The notes: generated by a model not told the origin, from the letters alone. A stretch of DNA of 64,000 nt from Propionimicrobium sp. PCR01-08-3 (GCF_030286045.1 NZ_CP127390.1:2807482-2871481); one strand, 5' to 3'. Shown: positions 25,901 to 33,938, counted from the first letter of the stretch. Numbers and translations: made by a program.

Positions 25901-26580
25901 AAGGTCGCCGACGATGCCTGCCTGGCTACGGCGTATACCGGGGTCAGCTTGCGTACTGCGGCCTCGACCACCTCGTCGTAGGCCCACGCGTTGTGCGGCC
26001 CGGTAACCGCCGACACCTTGAGCGACACGTAGTCGACGTCGTCGCGGCGCATCAGCGCGGCCACATCGGCGAGCCTGCGGTCGGCCTCTTCGTCGCCGAG
26101 CACGGCCTCGCCGAGCAGGTTGATGTTGAGCCGCGAACCGTCCGCGCGCAGCCGCTCGATGGCCGGGCCCAGCTTGTCGTCCGTGACGTCGACCACCAGG
26201 TCACCGACCAATTCCTGGAAGACCCGGCGCGCGGCCGGAACCGCGACCTTCGGGACGAGCCTGCCGGCCTTGCCGCCGACCCTGGCCGGCACTCGCAGCC
26301 ATCCGGGCAAGAACGAGGGGTTACGCGCGCCCAGATCTGCCAGGTGGCGCGCCGCCACGTTCATATCTTCGGGACGCACCACCTGGTCAACGAACTGCAC
26401 GGTGTAATCCAGACCGTCCGGGTCGTCCAATACATCGGCGAGCAGACGCGCCGCCCGGTTTTCGGGGTATTTCGCGGAGGCCTCCGCCCAGCGCTGCGCG
26501 GTCTGCTCGGCCAGCTCGATCGCCTGGCGGATCTGCTCGCCTGGGAACGGCGTGCGGGTTTCTTCATCGGGATTGATCAC
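22963..26580 (-). CDS. putA: Proline dehydrogenase / delta-1-pyrroline-5-carboxylate dehydrogenase
   Basis: The 1205-residue bifunctional enzyme oxidises proline to glutamate. The N-terminal half is the FAD-dependent proline dehydrogenase barrel (YVSLKVSAVTGPHNAWAY, INLDMEEYHDL, KVRLVKGANLAMERV). The second half (about residues 500-990) is the NAD-dependent aldehyde dehydrogenase with TPPWNFPLAIP, the glutamate motif LAETSGKNAIIV and the catalytic cysteine in FGHAGQKCSAA. A C-terminal extension of about 200 residues follows. The start is GTG 26580 directly after AGGAGG; the open frame upstream to 26850 is Arg-rich and looks non-coding. The N-terminal DNA-binding domain of enteric PutA is absent, so it is enzymatic only. 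No proline transporter is adjacent. Confidence 0.95.
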   Translation of the reverse strand: MINPDEETRTPFPGEQIRQAIELAEQTAQRWAEASAKYPENRAARLLADVLDDPDGLDYTVQFVDQVVRPEDMNVAARHLADLGARNPSFLPGWLRVPARVGGKAGRLVPKVAVPAARRVFQELVGDLVVDVTDDKLGPAIERLRADGSRLNINLLGEAVLGDEEADRRLADVAALMRRDDVDYVSLKVSAVTGPHNAWAYDEVVEAAVRKLTPVYAVARQASSATFINLDMEEYHDLDLTLDVFTQLLDQPENQQLDAGIVLQAYLPDALPAMERLQDWAARRRAKGGAPIKVRLVKGANLAMERVDADIHGWEEVTWESKRATDANYLRVLEWALTPERMANVHLGVAGHNLFTLAFAWELAGLRGVRDGIDVEMLSGMATQQAAAVREDVGDLLLYVPVVHPEEYDVAIAYLVRRLEENSASENFMARIFDIGTDAGAQSLERDRFRAAAAQWLREGDSRVHPNRGQDRATQSGAALEYPVRVEGDGWEFANTPDSDPALPANRAWAMEILKRVPGCGLGIETVEASTISDAGRLDETIARGAAVGRDWAATGADERAEILHRAGVELSRRRGELIEVAASELGKTIDQCDVEVSEATDFAHYYAEQALTLDALPDAVFTPAALTVVTPPWNFPLAIPMGGTVAALAAGSAVILKPASAAKRCAALLAECLWAAGVPRDVLQFVVPADHSLGEQLIRDTRVERVVLTGSSDTARMFRSWRPDLPLLAETSGKNAIIVTPSADFDLAVKDIVTSAFGHAGQKCSAASLVILVGSVASSKRFRNQLIDAVSSLVVDWPTNPAAQMGPLSEVPDEGSKLRRGLTQLEPGQNWVLKPRQLDDTERLWSPGIRAGVEPGSEYHMVEYFGPILGVMRAASLDEAIRWQNATAYGLTAGLQSLDAGEIRTWLDHVQAGNVYVNRGITGAIVRRQPFGGWKQSAVGAGAKAGGPNYLFGFGSFTPREEIADAFARPVELRKPQLTELLDAAAPSLDQADWARLERAMHSIEDACDKEFDVLHDPSALRSERNVLRYLPAAATIRAEAGAGLTDVVSVAGAALAVGEFNTPKGADGKRRLRRMAAGNPDAIQPLTVSVAEALPEPVERVLGRFGAVVLHESRESFVVRAKSEDQHHDGRIRLVGGDPDGLARDLDGDIDVAIWGGPVTGEGRVEVLPFVHEQAVSITNHRFGNPTPLGAEVLPASAASISA

Positions 26581-26720
26581 GGCAACCTCCTGACCTGGGG
26601 ACGAACGGTGGGTTCGTATCTGGGGTGCGGACTCCGGCCTTGGAGCCCGTGAGTGCACCGCGAGCGCTGCACATGATTGACGATACAGTCTGGCACCGAC
26701 ACGAAAATGCCGGCCTGCCG

Positions 26721-27731
26721 CTACCGGGAATCGTCGTCCGGCAGTTCGCGAGGGAGTGCCTGGTCGCGGGGTAACTCGGGCACCGGGATGACCACGATGT
26801 CGTGGAGTTTCCAATCGAGGGCGCGCAGGTGCTCGACGAGATCGACGCACGCTTGCACCGACACGGCCGGACCCGAGGCCGGCACGACGAACAGTTCGAC
26901 GTGAAACAGGTGTCCCTCGTCACGGACGCGACTGCTGACCTCGCTCACCCAGTCCAGCGCGGCCACTTCGTCCTCGATCCGCCGGATCAAGGGATGCGGT
27001 TCGCTGTCATCGTAGGCACGCGCCCGGGCATCGGTGAGGCCCGCGACGGCCGCCCGCACGTTACTGACGCCGTCATGCAGGATCGACACCGAGACCAGCA
27101 GAGCGGCCGCTGAATCCGCCCACCACCATCCGATGCCGATTCCGAGAATGCCGACGATGGTGGCGAGCGCAGAGCTCCAGTCTGCCTTGTTCATCTTGGC
27201 GTCGGCGTAAAGCACCTTGTCATGCAGGGGTTTGGCGAGCGCCAGCTTCATTCGTCCGAGAATCACCGCGGGGATATTGGTGAGCGCCATGACCGCGACC
27301 ATCAGCCATCCCGACCACAGCGGATACCCGAACAAGACGACGATGCCCAGCGGCGGACGCTCCGCTTTGATCAAGCCGATGCCGGAATCGATCACCAGGT
27401 AGAGCCCCATCGCGAACAGGGCGGACGCTGCCACCAGATGCGCAACCCCGATCGACCGATGGTGCCCGTACGGATACTCGGCCGAGGGACGGCGCCGGAT
27501 GCGTCTGGTTGCGATCAGGAAGGCCAACGGTGGCAGCACCGACAGCAGATCTTCGGTCCACGCCACCTTCATCGCCTGTGATTCGCCCGACACCAACGCG
27601 ACCAGCGCCGTCACGACCAGTTGGATTCCGATCGTCACCTTTTCAAGCCGTACGGCCTTGGCAAGGTCCTTACGCACGTCATCGGGTAAGAACCCGTAGG
27701 CTTCAGCGAATCGTTGTCGTGAGCGCGTCAT
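26721..27731 (-). CDS. Cation diffusion facilitator (CDF) transporter
   Basis: The 336-residue membrane protein carries CDF hallmarks: YPYGHHRSIGVAHLVAA, the metal-site helix DAKMNKADWSSALATI and its partner ADSAAALLVSVSILHDGVSNV. A soluble C-terminal ferredoxin-like domain (residues about 240-330) follows. It should export a divalent metal (Zn, Co, Fe or Mn) using protons. It sits 13 bp downstream of a small binding-protein-like lipoprotein on the same strand, an unusual partner. The next gene downstream is putA after a 140-bp gap with no feature. Confidence 0.85.
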   Translation of the reverse strand: MTRSRQRFAEAYGFLPDDVRKDLAKAVRLEKVTIGIQLVVTALVALVSGESQAMKVAWTEDLLSVLPPLAFLIATRRIRRRPSAEYPYGHHRSIGVAHLVAASALFAMGLYLVIDSGIGLIKAERPPLGIVVLFGYPLWSGWLMVAVMALTNIPAVILGRMKLALAKPLHDKVLYADAKMNKADWSSALATIVGILGIGIGWWWADSAAALLVSVSILHDGVSNVRAAVAGLTDARARAYDDSEPHPLIRRIEDEVAALDWVSEVSSRVRDEGHLFHVELFVVPASGPAVSVQACVDLVEHLRALDWKLHDIVVIPVPELPRDQALPRELPDDDSR

Positions 27732-27744
27732 GGCCGGCCTGCAC

Positions 27745-28212
27745 CTACTGTTCCGCCAGGAATCGTTCCAGCGACACTTGCAGAGCGTTCTCCCCCATCG
27801 GAACGGCCATCACCATCTTGACCGAGCTGCCATCGGACGCCTGCGCCGTGGCGTATGGCATCGTCAGCGCCACCTTGTCGGTCCAAGGCGAGTCCGACGT
27901 CAATCCTGCTATGAAGATGTCGAGATCTGCGCGGTGGATCGCGTCCGCCAGCACCGCCTCGCTGCCGACCTGCCAGTCGATCTCGGCGCCGATGGTCGCG
28001 GCATAACGTTCCACAAGCTCGGCCTCGGTGCCGCTGACCGTCCCTGCTGCATCTACCTGCGTCCACGGTGGATTCGCCGATACTCCCACTCGCAAAACTC
28101 CGCCGGTGGCCGCGTCGAGGCTTCCCCTGCTGTCCTTGGGGATGCCGCATCCGGACACGAGCAGGACGCCGAGCACGAGCAGTGCCGCCAGCAAGCCTCT
28201 CAGTGCCTGCAC
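27745..28212 (-). CDS. Half-size family 3 solute-binding lipoprotein
   Basis: The product of about 155 residues starts with a lipoprotein signal (LRGLLAALLVLGVLLVSGCG). The first lobe of a family 3 (amino-acid type) binding protein follows: GVLRVGVSANPPWTQVDAAGTVSGTEAELVERYAATIGAEIDW. It then jumps to the short end MAVPMGENALQVSLERFLAEQ, which normally lies at the C-terminus. The central lobe (80-100 residues) is missing while the frame is intact. It cannot clamp a ligand the usual way; it may act as a sensor or accessory to the CDF transporter encoded next. GTG 28212 gives a normal-length signal; the frame is open to 28287. Confidence 0.6.
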   Translation of the reverse strand: MQALRGLLAALLVLGVLLVSGCGIPKDSRGSLDAATGGVLRVGVSANPPWTQVDAAGTVSGTEAELVERYAATIGAEIDWQVGSEAVLADAIHRADLDIFIAGLTSDSPWTDKVALTMPYATAQASDGSSVKMVMAVPMGENALQVSLERFLAEQ

Positions 28213-28397
28213 TTGCGGGCCCACCAGGTGGTGTTCACCACCGTTCGGGTTGTCGTGGCGCCCAAGCACGACTCCGTAAACCACCACGCCAACCCCCTAT
28301 CGATGCGCTAGTTGAATTCGAAGCTGATGGCGACATCGAATCTATGCCATCAACGCTGTCCTCGCAGGGGACTTCCTCAGGTTGAAGTCTTGACAAA

Positions 28398-28430
28398 GTG
28401 GGGTCCCGGGCGCATTGCCCGGGACCCCAC
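28398..28430 (-). terminator. Strong terminator hairpin after glsB
   Basis: A perfect 14-bp inverted repeat, GTGGGGTCCCGGGC with GCCCGGGACCCCAC, closes a five-base loop (28412-28416). Leftwards it is followed by CTTTGT, a short U-rich tail. It should end the GlsB transcript and could also insulate the lipoprotein gene on its far side. Confidence 0.75.
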
Positions 28431-28448
28431 TCACCTTAAAAGAACTAC

Positions 28449-28712
28449 TCAGGCGCGCCTGCGGCCACCCAACCAGCCATAGATCACGAGCACCAGCAAC
28501 GAGCCCAGAATCGCGATGAGCCAGGTCTGCAGGCTCCAGAAGTCTTCGAGGCCGACCCCGAAAATGGCGCTGCCTATCCAGCCACCGAGAGCCGCTCCGA
28601 TGACGCCCACGACCAGAGATCCGAGCCAGCCACCCGGCGCCCGATCCGCCAAAATAGCCTTGGCGATAGCACCTGCAATGAGTCCGAGAATAATCCAGCC
28701 GATAATTCCCAT
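28449..28712 (-). CDS. GlsB/YeaQ/YmgE family stress-response membrane protein
   Basis: The 87-residue protein consists of three hydrophobic segments with the family pattern GWIILGLIAGAIAKAIL, then GGWLGSLVVGVIGAALGGWIG and a final TWLIAILGSLLVLVIYGWL, ending in a basic tail (GGRRRA). These transglycosylase-associated proteins are induced by general stress in many bacteria; the molecular role is unknown. It heads the stress-gene block and ends at a strong hairpin. Confidence 0.9.
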   Translation of the reverse strand: MGIIGWIILGLIAGAIAKAILADRAPGGWLGSLVVGVIGAALGGWIGSAIFGVGLEDFWSLQTWLIAILGSLLVLVIYGWLGGRRRA

Positions 28713-28825
28713 GATTTCCTCTCCATCATCTTGGTTACATGGTCAATTCGATCAAGGAGCTGTGCAAGCCCCTTCAGAAACTGCCTCTTATCGTGAGCAT
28801 GTCATTTTGTGCTGCCGCAAATAGC

Positions 28826-29062
28826 TCACGCTCTGTCGGCAACCTCACCGGCGCTCGTGGCCAACCGGGCACAATTCGCGCAACAATACACGCTCGTGCC
28901 CACCTGCACGCCGTGGCCGAGAATCTTGCATCCGCAATGCGCGCACTCGGGTGCGAAGGCGTGCGCGGCGCATTCGAAGCTATCGAAGACACCCGTCCTA
29001 CCGCCCTGAGTCACACTGAGCGGCGAATCGTAATCGTTACCACACACATCACAAACAGCCAT
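28826..29062 (-). CDS. Small cysteine-rich zinc-ribbon protein
   Basis: The 78-residue protein has a CDVCGNDY knuckle at its start and further cysteines and histidines (FECAAHAF, CAHCGCKILGHG, CCANCARL), enough for two zinc sites. Similar short proteins are common in actinobacteria and uncharacterised. ATG 29062 lies four bases after AGGAGG; the longer open frame to 29101 is not needed. It is divergent from the KGG stress-protein gene, and the region between them carries two CACCC-N4-GGGTG elements. Confidence 0.7.
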   Translation of the reverse strand: MAVCDVCGNDYDSPLSVTQGGRTGVFDSFECAAHAFAPECAHCGCKILGHGVQVGTSVYCCANCARLATSAGEVADRA

Positions 29063-29145
29063 CCTTGCCTCCTGTATATGCGCTCGGGCATGCCGGTGCA
29101 CCCCATCTCTTTACCAACATAAGCACCCGATATGAACCGACACCA

Positions 29146-29197
29146 CACCCTTAGGGGTGCGCCGCCAATCTCATTGCACGTTCCACCCATAGGGGTG
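29146..29197. promoter_or_regulatory. Two CACCC-N4-GGGTG palindromes in a divergent promoter
   Basis: CACCC-TTAG-GGGTG (29146-29159) and CACCC-ATAG-GGGTG (29184-29197) are near-identical 14-bp palindromes with a 38-bp repeat distance. They lie in the 241-bp gap between the zinc-ribbon and KGG genes. A related element occurs at 33020-33035. C-tract/G-tract sites of this form recall CsoR-family operators, but no such regulator is in the window. Confidence 0.5.
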
Positions 29198-29303
29198 TAT
29201 CTCTGCTTCTCAGTTCGCAGGAAGATCGTTATCAGAAGGCACGAAGCAAATGCTCGGACGGCTTCCCACCCCCACATCAAGAATCGAACAAAGGGAGAAC
29301 GCT

Positions 29304-29489
29304 ATGGCAGCTAAGAACAATCCCGGCCAGTTCGGGAATCGCAGTGACACCCTCCAGCAGGCCTCGAAGGGCGGCCAGGCAAGCTCGGGCCAGTTCGGCC
29401 GTGAACACGGCGCCGACCCTCGTGAGGCCGGACGCAAGGGCGCAGCCGCCCAGCCCACCCGGGCGAAAGTTGAAGGCGGACGTCACTAG
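29304..29489 (+). CDS. KGG-repeat general stress protein (GsiB/Con-10-like)
   Basis: The 61-residue hydrophilic protein has tandem KGG-type units: [28 protein letters not shown] and later GRKGAAAQP. Family members are intrinsically disordered desiccation/heat stress proteins. AAGGGAG precedes the ATG. It is followed by a miniature SDR and a catalase, and its promoter region contains the CACCC-N4-GGGTG palindromes. Confidence 0.8.
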   Translation: MAAKNNPGQFGNRSDTLQQASKGGQASSGQFGREHGADPREAGRKGAAAQPTRAKVEGGRH

Positions 29490-29578
29490 CAACCGATGCG
29501 CGAGTCCGCCACGGCTCGCACGGTTGGCGGCACGCTTCACCCGGCGTGCCGCCGGCCCGTACAGGCAAAGGAGCGAGA

Positions 29579-29767
29579 ATGACAGATCAACTCACTTTCC
29601 AGAATCAGCCGAAAGATGCTCTGCCCGAGTTCGGCCACTCGACTCCGCTCGGACGTGCCGGCCAGCCCGCCGAGCTGGCACCGGCATATGTCTTCCTGAC
29701 CTCCCCCGAATCGAGCTACGTCGTCGGAGAGACTCTGCATGTCAATGGCGGCATGTACACGCCGTAG
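29579..29767 (+). pseudogene. Miniature short-chain dehydrogenase (internally deleted)
   Basis: This 62-codon frame has a good ribosome binding site (AAAGGAG) and begins [13 protein letters not shown], like the disordered N-terminus of the SDR at 33069. It then jumps directly to an SDR C-terminus ([42 protein letters not shown]). The NAD-binding and catalytic regions are missing in frame. It is either a remnant of a duplicate of the 33-kb SDR or a small protein retained for another reason. It lies directly before katE. Confidence 0.6.
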
Positions 29768-29810
29768 CCGATGCGGCGCACAGCCCACCGACGACATAAA
29801 GGAGTAACTA

Positions 29811-32081
29811 ATGACGTCTTCCAAAGATGACGACTTCCAGACCGACCTACCCGCTTCACCAGGACGCCCCGGTTCGCAGGCGCCCAGTTTTGATGAACCC
29901 GAGCAGCCGACCGCTCCGTCGCCGCCCAAGCCCAGCCAACAAGGGGCTGAACCGGTGACACCGACCGGCGCCACACCGAGTGCGAGCGAGACCTCCGTCG
30001 GGCAACAGGGCAGCTATCTGACGACCTCGCAGGGGGTCAGGCTGCGTGATACCGACCATTCGCTGAAGGCCGGTGAGCGAGGGCCGATCCTGCTGCAGGA
30101 CCACCACCTGCGTGACAAGGTCACCCACTTCGACCATGAGCGGATACCCGAGAGGGTCGTCCATGCCAGGGGTGCGGCCGCCCACGGCTACTTCGAGGGA
30201 TACGGAACCGCGAGCTCCCTCACCAAGGCGGGATTCTTGGCGAAGGGAAAGGTCACGCCGGTCTTCACCCGTTTCTCCACCGTCCTCGGCTCCCGCGGCT
30301 CGGCCGACACGGTGCGCGACACCCGCGGGTTCGCCACCAAGTTCTACACGGACGAAGGAACCTTCGACCTGGCCGGCAACAACATTCCGGTCTTCTTCAT
30401 TCAGGACGGGATCAAATTCCCCGATGTGATCCACGCCGGCAAACCGCACCCCGATCGCGAGATTCCGCAGGCCCAAAGCGCTCACGACACCTTCTGGGAC
30501 TTCGTCTCCCTGCACACCGAGGCGCAGCATCACACCTTGTGGAACATGTCCGACCGGGGCATTCCGCGCTCCTTCCGGATGATGGAGGGATTCGGCATCC
30601 ACACCTTCCGCTTCATCAACGAGGACGAAGAGACGACCCTGGTGAAGTTCCATTGGAAGCCCAAGCTGGGCGTCCACTCGCTGGTGTGGGAGGAGGCGCA
30701 ACTGCTCGCTGGCATCGATCCGGACTTTCATCGCCGGGACCTGGCCGACGCAATCGAGGCGGGCGCCTATCCCGAGTGGGAGCTCGGCGTCCAGACGTTT
30801 CCCGACACTCCGGAGCAAACCTTCGAAGGCATCGATCTGCTCGACCCGACGAAGATCGTCCCCGAAGAACTGGCGCCGGTGCAGCTCATCGGCCGGCTGG
30901 TGCTCAACAAGAACCCACTCAATTACTTTGCCGAGACCGAGCAGGTCGCGTTTCATCCGGGCAACCTTCCGCCGGGGATCGATGTCACGGACGATCCCCT
31001 GCTGCAAGTGCGGCTGTTCTCCTACCAGGACACCCAGCTGACCCGCCTCGGCGGGCCGAACTATGGGCAGCTGCCCATCAACCGGCCGCACGCGGGCGTC
31101 AATGACATGCTCCGCGACGGGTACGGGCAGCAGGCCGATCACAGCGGCGTCGCCCCTTATCGTCCGAATTCGCTGGACGGCGGCTGCCCATTCACCGCAG
31201 GCGACCCGGAACACGCATTCACCGACATCCCCGTCCAGGTTCCGGCCGCCCCGAAGAACAGGAAGCTCGCCAGCAGCTTCGACGATCATTTCAGCCAGCC
31301 TCGGCTCTTCTGGCGGAGCATGAGCCCGATCGAGCAAGATCACATCATCGCGGCCTACTCGTTCGAACTCTCGAAGTGCTACGAGCCAGCGGTACGCGCC
31401 CGGCAACTGCAATGCCTCGCGAATATCGACGAGTCGCTGTGCCGGCAGGTCGCGGCGTCCCTGGGGCTGCCTGCTCCCGATCCAACCGAGGAGCCCCACC
31501 CCGATGACGAGCCCGAAGCCGGACGCCTCGTCAGCCCGGCCCTTTCTCAGGTTGGCCGCCGCTGGCCGGTGGACGGACGCCTGATCGGAGTCGTTGTCTC
31601 CGACAGCCCCGAAGATCCGGCACCGATTGCGGCTCTGACAAGCGCTATCGCTGATAGCGGGATGCTGCCGATCCTCATTGGGCCGCATGCCGGAACGCTG
31701 AACGGGCTGCCTATTCAGCGCACCTTCGCCACCGCGCGGTCGGCAGAACTCGACGCACTGTTGATCGCCGACGATCCCGAACCGGCGGCGGACTCGCTGG
31801 GTGCCCAAGACACGAAAGCCGCGACGCGAAAGCTCGTCAGCACAGACCCGCGAGTCTCGCTGCTGATCAGCGAGTGCTGGCGGCAGGCCAAACCCATCGG
31901 TGCCTGGGGAGCTGCGACCGGCCTTCTGACCGGGCTGGGAATTCAGACGACCAAGGGCGTCATCGCGGGACACAACCCACAGGCTGTGTTGAAGACCGTG
32001 CAGGGACTGTTGGAGACACACCGGGTGTGGGATCGGTTCGCGTCGACCGATGGCAACTCGCATAAAGCCGAGCAGAGCTGA
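29811..32081 (+). CDS. katE: Large-subunit monofunctional catalase (HPII type)
   Basis: The 756-residue clade 2 catalase has an N-terminal Pro-rich arm (1-65) and the catalytic His118 in RVVHARGAAAHGYF. The distal Asn lies in FDLAGNNIPVFFIQDGIKFPD and the heme-ligand Tyr region is RLFSYQDTQLTRLGGPNYGQLPINRP. A C-terminal flavodoxin/class-I-amidotransferase-like domain follows (about 585-745, GRLIGVVVSDSPED). It decomposes hydrogen peroxide in the cytoplasm. It belongs to the stress block with Dps on its far side, and starts with a small gap after the miniature SDR. The 250 bp after it (32082-32332) contain only the dps terminator. Confidence 0.96.
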   Translation: MTSSKDDDFQTDLPASPGRPGSQAPSFDEPEQPTAPSPPKPSQQGAEPVTPTGATPSASETSVGQQGSYLTTSQGVRLRDTDHSLKAGERGPILLQDHHLRDKVTHFDHERIPERVVHARGAAAHGYFEGYGTASSLTKAGFLAKGKVTPVFTRFSTVLGSRGSADTVRDTRGFATKFYTDEGTFDLAGNNIPVFFIQDGIKFPDVIHAGKPHPDREIPQAQSAHDTFWDFVSLHTEAQHHTLWNMSDRGIPRSFRMMEGFGIHTFRFINEDEETTLVKFHWKPKLGVHSLVWEEAQLLAGIDPDFHRRDLADAIEAGAYPEWELGVQTFPDTPEQTFEGIDLLDPTKIVPEELAPVQLIGRLVLNKNPLNYFAETEQVAFHPGNLPPGIDVTDDPLLQVRLFSYQDTQLTRLGGPNYGQLPINRPHAGVNDMLRDGYGQQADHSGVAPYRPNSLDGGCPFTAGDPEHAFTDIPVQVPAAPKNRKLASSFDDHFSQPRLFWRSMSPIEQDHIIAAYSFELSKCYEPAVRARQLQCLANIDESLCRQVAASLGLPAPDPTEEPHPDDEPEAGRLVSPALSQVGRRWPVDGRLIGVVVSDSPEDPAPIAALTSAIADSGMLPILIGPHAGTLNGLPIQRTFATARSAELDALLIADDPEPAADSLGAQDTKAATRKLVSTDPRVSLLISECWRQAKPIGAWGAATGLLTGLGIQTTKGVIAGHNPQAVLKTVQGLLETHRVWDRFASTDGNSHKAEQS

Positions 32082-32261
32082 TCAACGCCTGTCGCCGAGT
32101 TGTCAATGATTGATCCAATGCTGACTCCGCAGAAGACCCAACAAAGTTGATCCCCGGTAGGTTCGCGTGCTGACGCGTAACAAGAGATACTGACGCGCCG
32201 CGCCGTTTGTTGGTTCCACTGCTCGTCGGCACGAACCGAGATCAGCAAGTCAGCAAACATA

Positions 32262-32300
32262 GGGCGAGAGGTCCGGGCCATTGGCCCGGACCTCTCGCCC
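32262..32300 (-). terminator. dps terminator hairpin
   Basis: A perfect 18-bp stem (32262-32279 with 32283-32300, core GAGGTCCGGGCC) closes a three-base loop. Leftwards it is followed by TATGTTTGC. It lies 33 bp beyond the dps stop and also faces the end of katE, so it may serve both converging transcripts. Confidence 0.75.
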
Positions 32301-32332
32301 ACCCCTACGCGGGGCTTAATCGGTCAGTGGGT

Positions 32333-32827
32333 TCAGCGTACAGTCGGCTCGCGCAACTCGGCACCGATGAACCAGGCCTGCTGCTCCAGGCCTTCGATGA
32401 TCTTGTGCAGGATGTCGGAAGTTGTCGGATCTTCGTGATCGACCTGATCATGGACCTTGCGCATGGTGCCTACCGCGGCCTCAATCGACTTCACGATCTC
32501 GCGGATGGCGTCGTGGGTGCTGATCTCGCCCTGCGGAAATTCGGGCAGCGTGGTCAGCGCGGCAACAACCGACGGACGACCGTCCGGCGACGCGCTCAGT
32601 GCACGCATCCGCTCGGCGATCTCGTCCGACGCCTCGCGGGAGACACCGACCAGCTCGTCGAGGTTGAGGTGCAGGTCGCGGAAGTTCGGGCCGACGATGT
32701 TCCAGTGGGCCTGCTTGCCGACCAGATCGAGTGCGATCAGATCGACGAGAACAGCCTGCAGATTGGTAGCCAGTTCCTTCGACGCCTGGAACGTGTTGAT
32801 GGGAGCCTGAGTAGCAGAAACAGTCAT
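32333..32827 (-). CDS. dps: Dps/ferritin-like DNA-protecting protein
   Basis: The 164-residue Dps has the ferroxidase signature KQAHWNIVGPNFRDLHLNLDELVGVSREASDEIAERM, which supplies His, Asp and Glu ligands at the dimer interface. It oxidises and stores iron as a dodecamer, consuming peroxide and shielding DNA. This complements the neighbouring catalase. The N-terminus is short and weakly charged, so direct DNA binding may be limited. ATG 32827 follows AGGAGAGAGAAGG. Confidence 0.94.
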   Translation of the reverse strand: MTVSATQAPINTFQASKELATNLQAVLVDLIALDLVGKQAHWNIVGPNFRDLHLNLDELVGVSREASDEIAERMRALSASPDGRPSVVAALTTLPEFPQGEISTHDAIREIVKSIEAAVGTMRKVHDQVDHEDPTTSDILHKIIEGLEQQAWFIGAELREPTVR

Positions 32828-33019
32828 GATCCTTCTCTCTCCTAAACGTTGTCTTCGGATGGTGCGGAAACCACTGTGCTCGCGCTGGTGTGCTGCAAGC
32901 TTCCGGGCTCCGCGCCCTCACGCCTAGTAGAACATGCCTGCCCTGCCGAGTATTCCGGCCGACGCGAATTAAAGGTTAAGGATGGCCTTAGCCGCTGAAT
33001 CGCTGTTCGGGATGTGGTC

Positions 33020-33035
33020 CACCCCTAGGGGGGTG
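33020..33035 (+). promoter_or_regulatory. CACCC...GGGTG element upstream of SDR gene
   Basis: CACCCCTAGGGGGGTG lies 33 bp before the SDR start and is a two-base-longer version of the palindromes at 29146 and 29184. Its position downstream of any promoter in the dps/SDR divergent region suits a repressor site. Confidence 0.4.
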
Positions 33036-33068
33036 TTCTGCCTCACAGTGGACGGCCAGAATAGGGTC

Positions 33069-33938
33069 ATGACAGATCACCTAAACAACGGGATCCCGCC
33101 CCAGGAACAGCAGCCCCCGGGCCTGACCAGCGAGATGACCCCGCAGCCCGATCACGGGGAGCAGAGTTGGGTTGGTCGTAACAGATTGCCCGGCATGAAA
33201 GCCCTGATCACCGGTGGCGACTCGGGCATCGGACGCGCCGTCGCGATCGCCTTCGCCCGCGAGGGCTGCGATGTTGCATTGTGCTATCTCCCGGACGAGC
33301 AAAGTGACGCCGACGACACCAGGACCTGGGTCGAAGAGGCAGGGGCCCGATGCGTCCTGCTGCCCGGGGATCTCACCGACGAGCAAGCCGCCCGCAATGC
33401 CGTGGACTCGGCCGCCGATCAGCTCGGTGGCCTGGACATCCTGATCAACAACGCAGGCTTCCAGTGGGCAAGGCGTGAGCACGGCATCGCCGACCTCACC
33501 ACAGCCGAGATGGATCGAACCTTCAAGACGAATCTCTATGCCATGTTCTGGACGACGCAGCAGGCGCTCAGCCATATGAGCGAGGGCGCGAGCATCATCA
33601 ACCTGTCGTCCATTCAGGCATACGATCCTTCGACTCCGCTCATCGACTACGCCGCGACGAAGGCGGCCATCAACAACTTCACCGTGAATCTTGCCGCCGA
33701 ACTCGGCCCGCGTGGCATCCGCGTCAATGCGGTGGCCCCAGGACCTATCTGGACTCCGCTGCAGCCCGCCACCAAGGCTGCCGACAGCATGCCGAAGTTC
33801 GGGATGAACACTCCTCTGGGACGCCCGGGCCAGCCCGCAGAACTCGCCGGAGCATTCGTCTTCTTGGCGAGCCCGACCGAAGCCTCGTATGTTTCAGGCA
33901 CCGTCGTCGGTGTCACCGGCGGAAGGCCGGTCTTTTGA
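33069..33938 (+). CDS. Short-chain dehydrogenase/reductase, stress-associated (YhdF/YhxC-like)
   Basis: The 289-residue SDR has a disordered N-terminal arm (about residues 1-40), then the cofactor motif ITGGDSGIGRAVA. NAG is present in INNAGFQW, the catalytic Ser/Tyr/Lys in INLSSIQAYDPSTPLIDYAATKAAI, and the C-terminal loop is GRPGQPAELAGAFVFLASPTEASYVSG. This subfamily with the extra arm is usually in general-stress regulons. Substrate unknown. ATG 33069 is chosen because the upstream open frame to 32982 crosses the regulatory palindrome. Confidence 0.88.
   Translation: MTDHLNNGIPPQEQQPPGLTSEMTPQPDHGEQSWVGRNRLPGMKALITGGDSGIGRAVAIAFAREGCDVALCYLPDEQSDADDTRTWVEEAGARCVLLPGDLTDEQAARNAVDSAADQLGGLDILINNAGFQWARREHGIADLTTAEMDRTFKTNLYAMFWTTQQALSHMSEGASIINLSSIQAYDPSTPLIDYAATKAAINNFTVNLAAELGPRGIRVNAVAPGPIWTPLQPATKAADSMPKFGMNTPLGRPGQPAELAGAFVFLASPTEASYVSGTVVGVTGGRPVF

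Noticed and set aside
24301-26652. 783-codon rightward open frame opposite putA
   Set aside because: It is antisense to the well-conserved putA and has a composition rich in Arg, Gly, His and Val without any domain, as expected from GC-rich third positions.
29856-32063. 735-codon leftward open frame opposite katE
   Set aside because: Catalase on the other strand explains the long open frame through codon bias.
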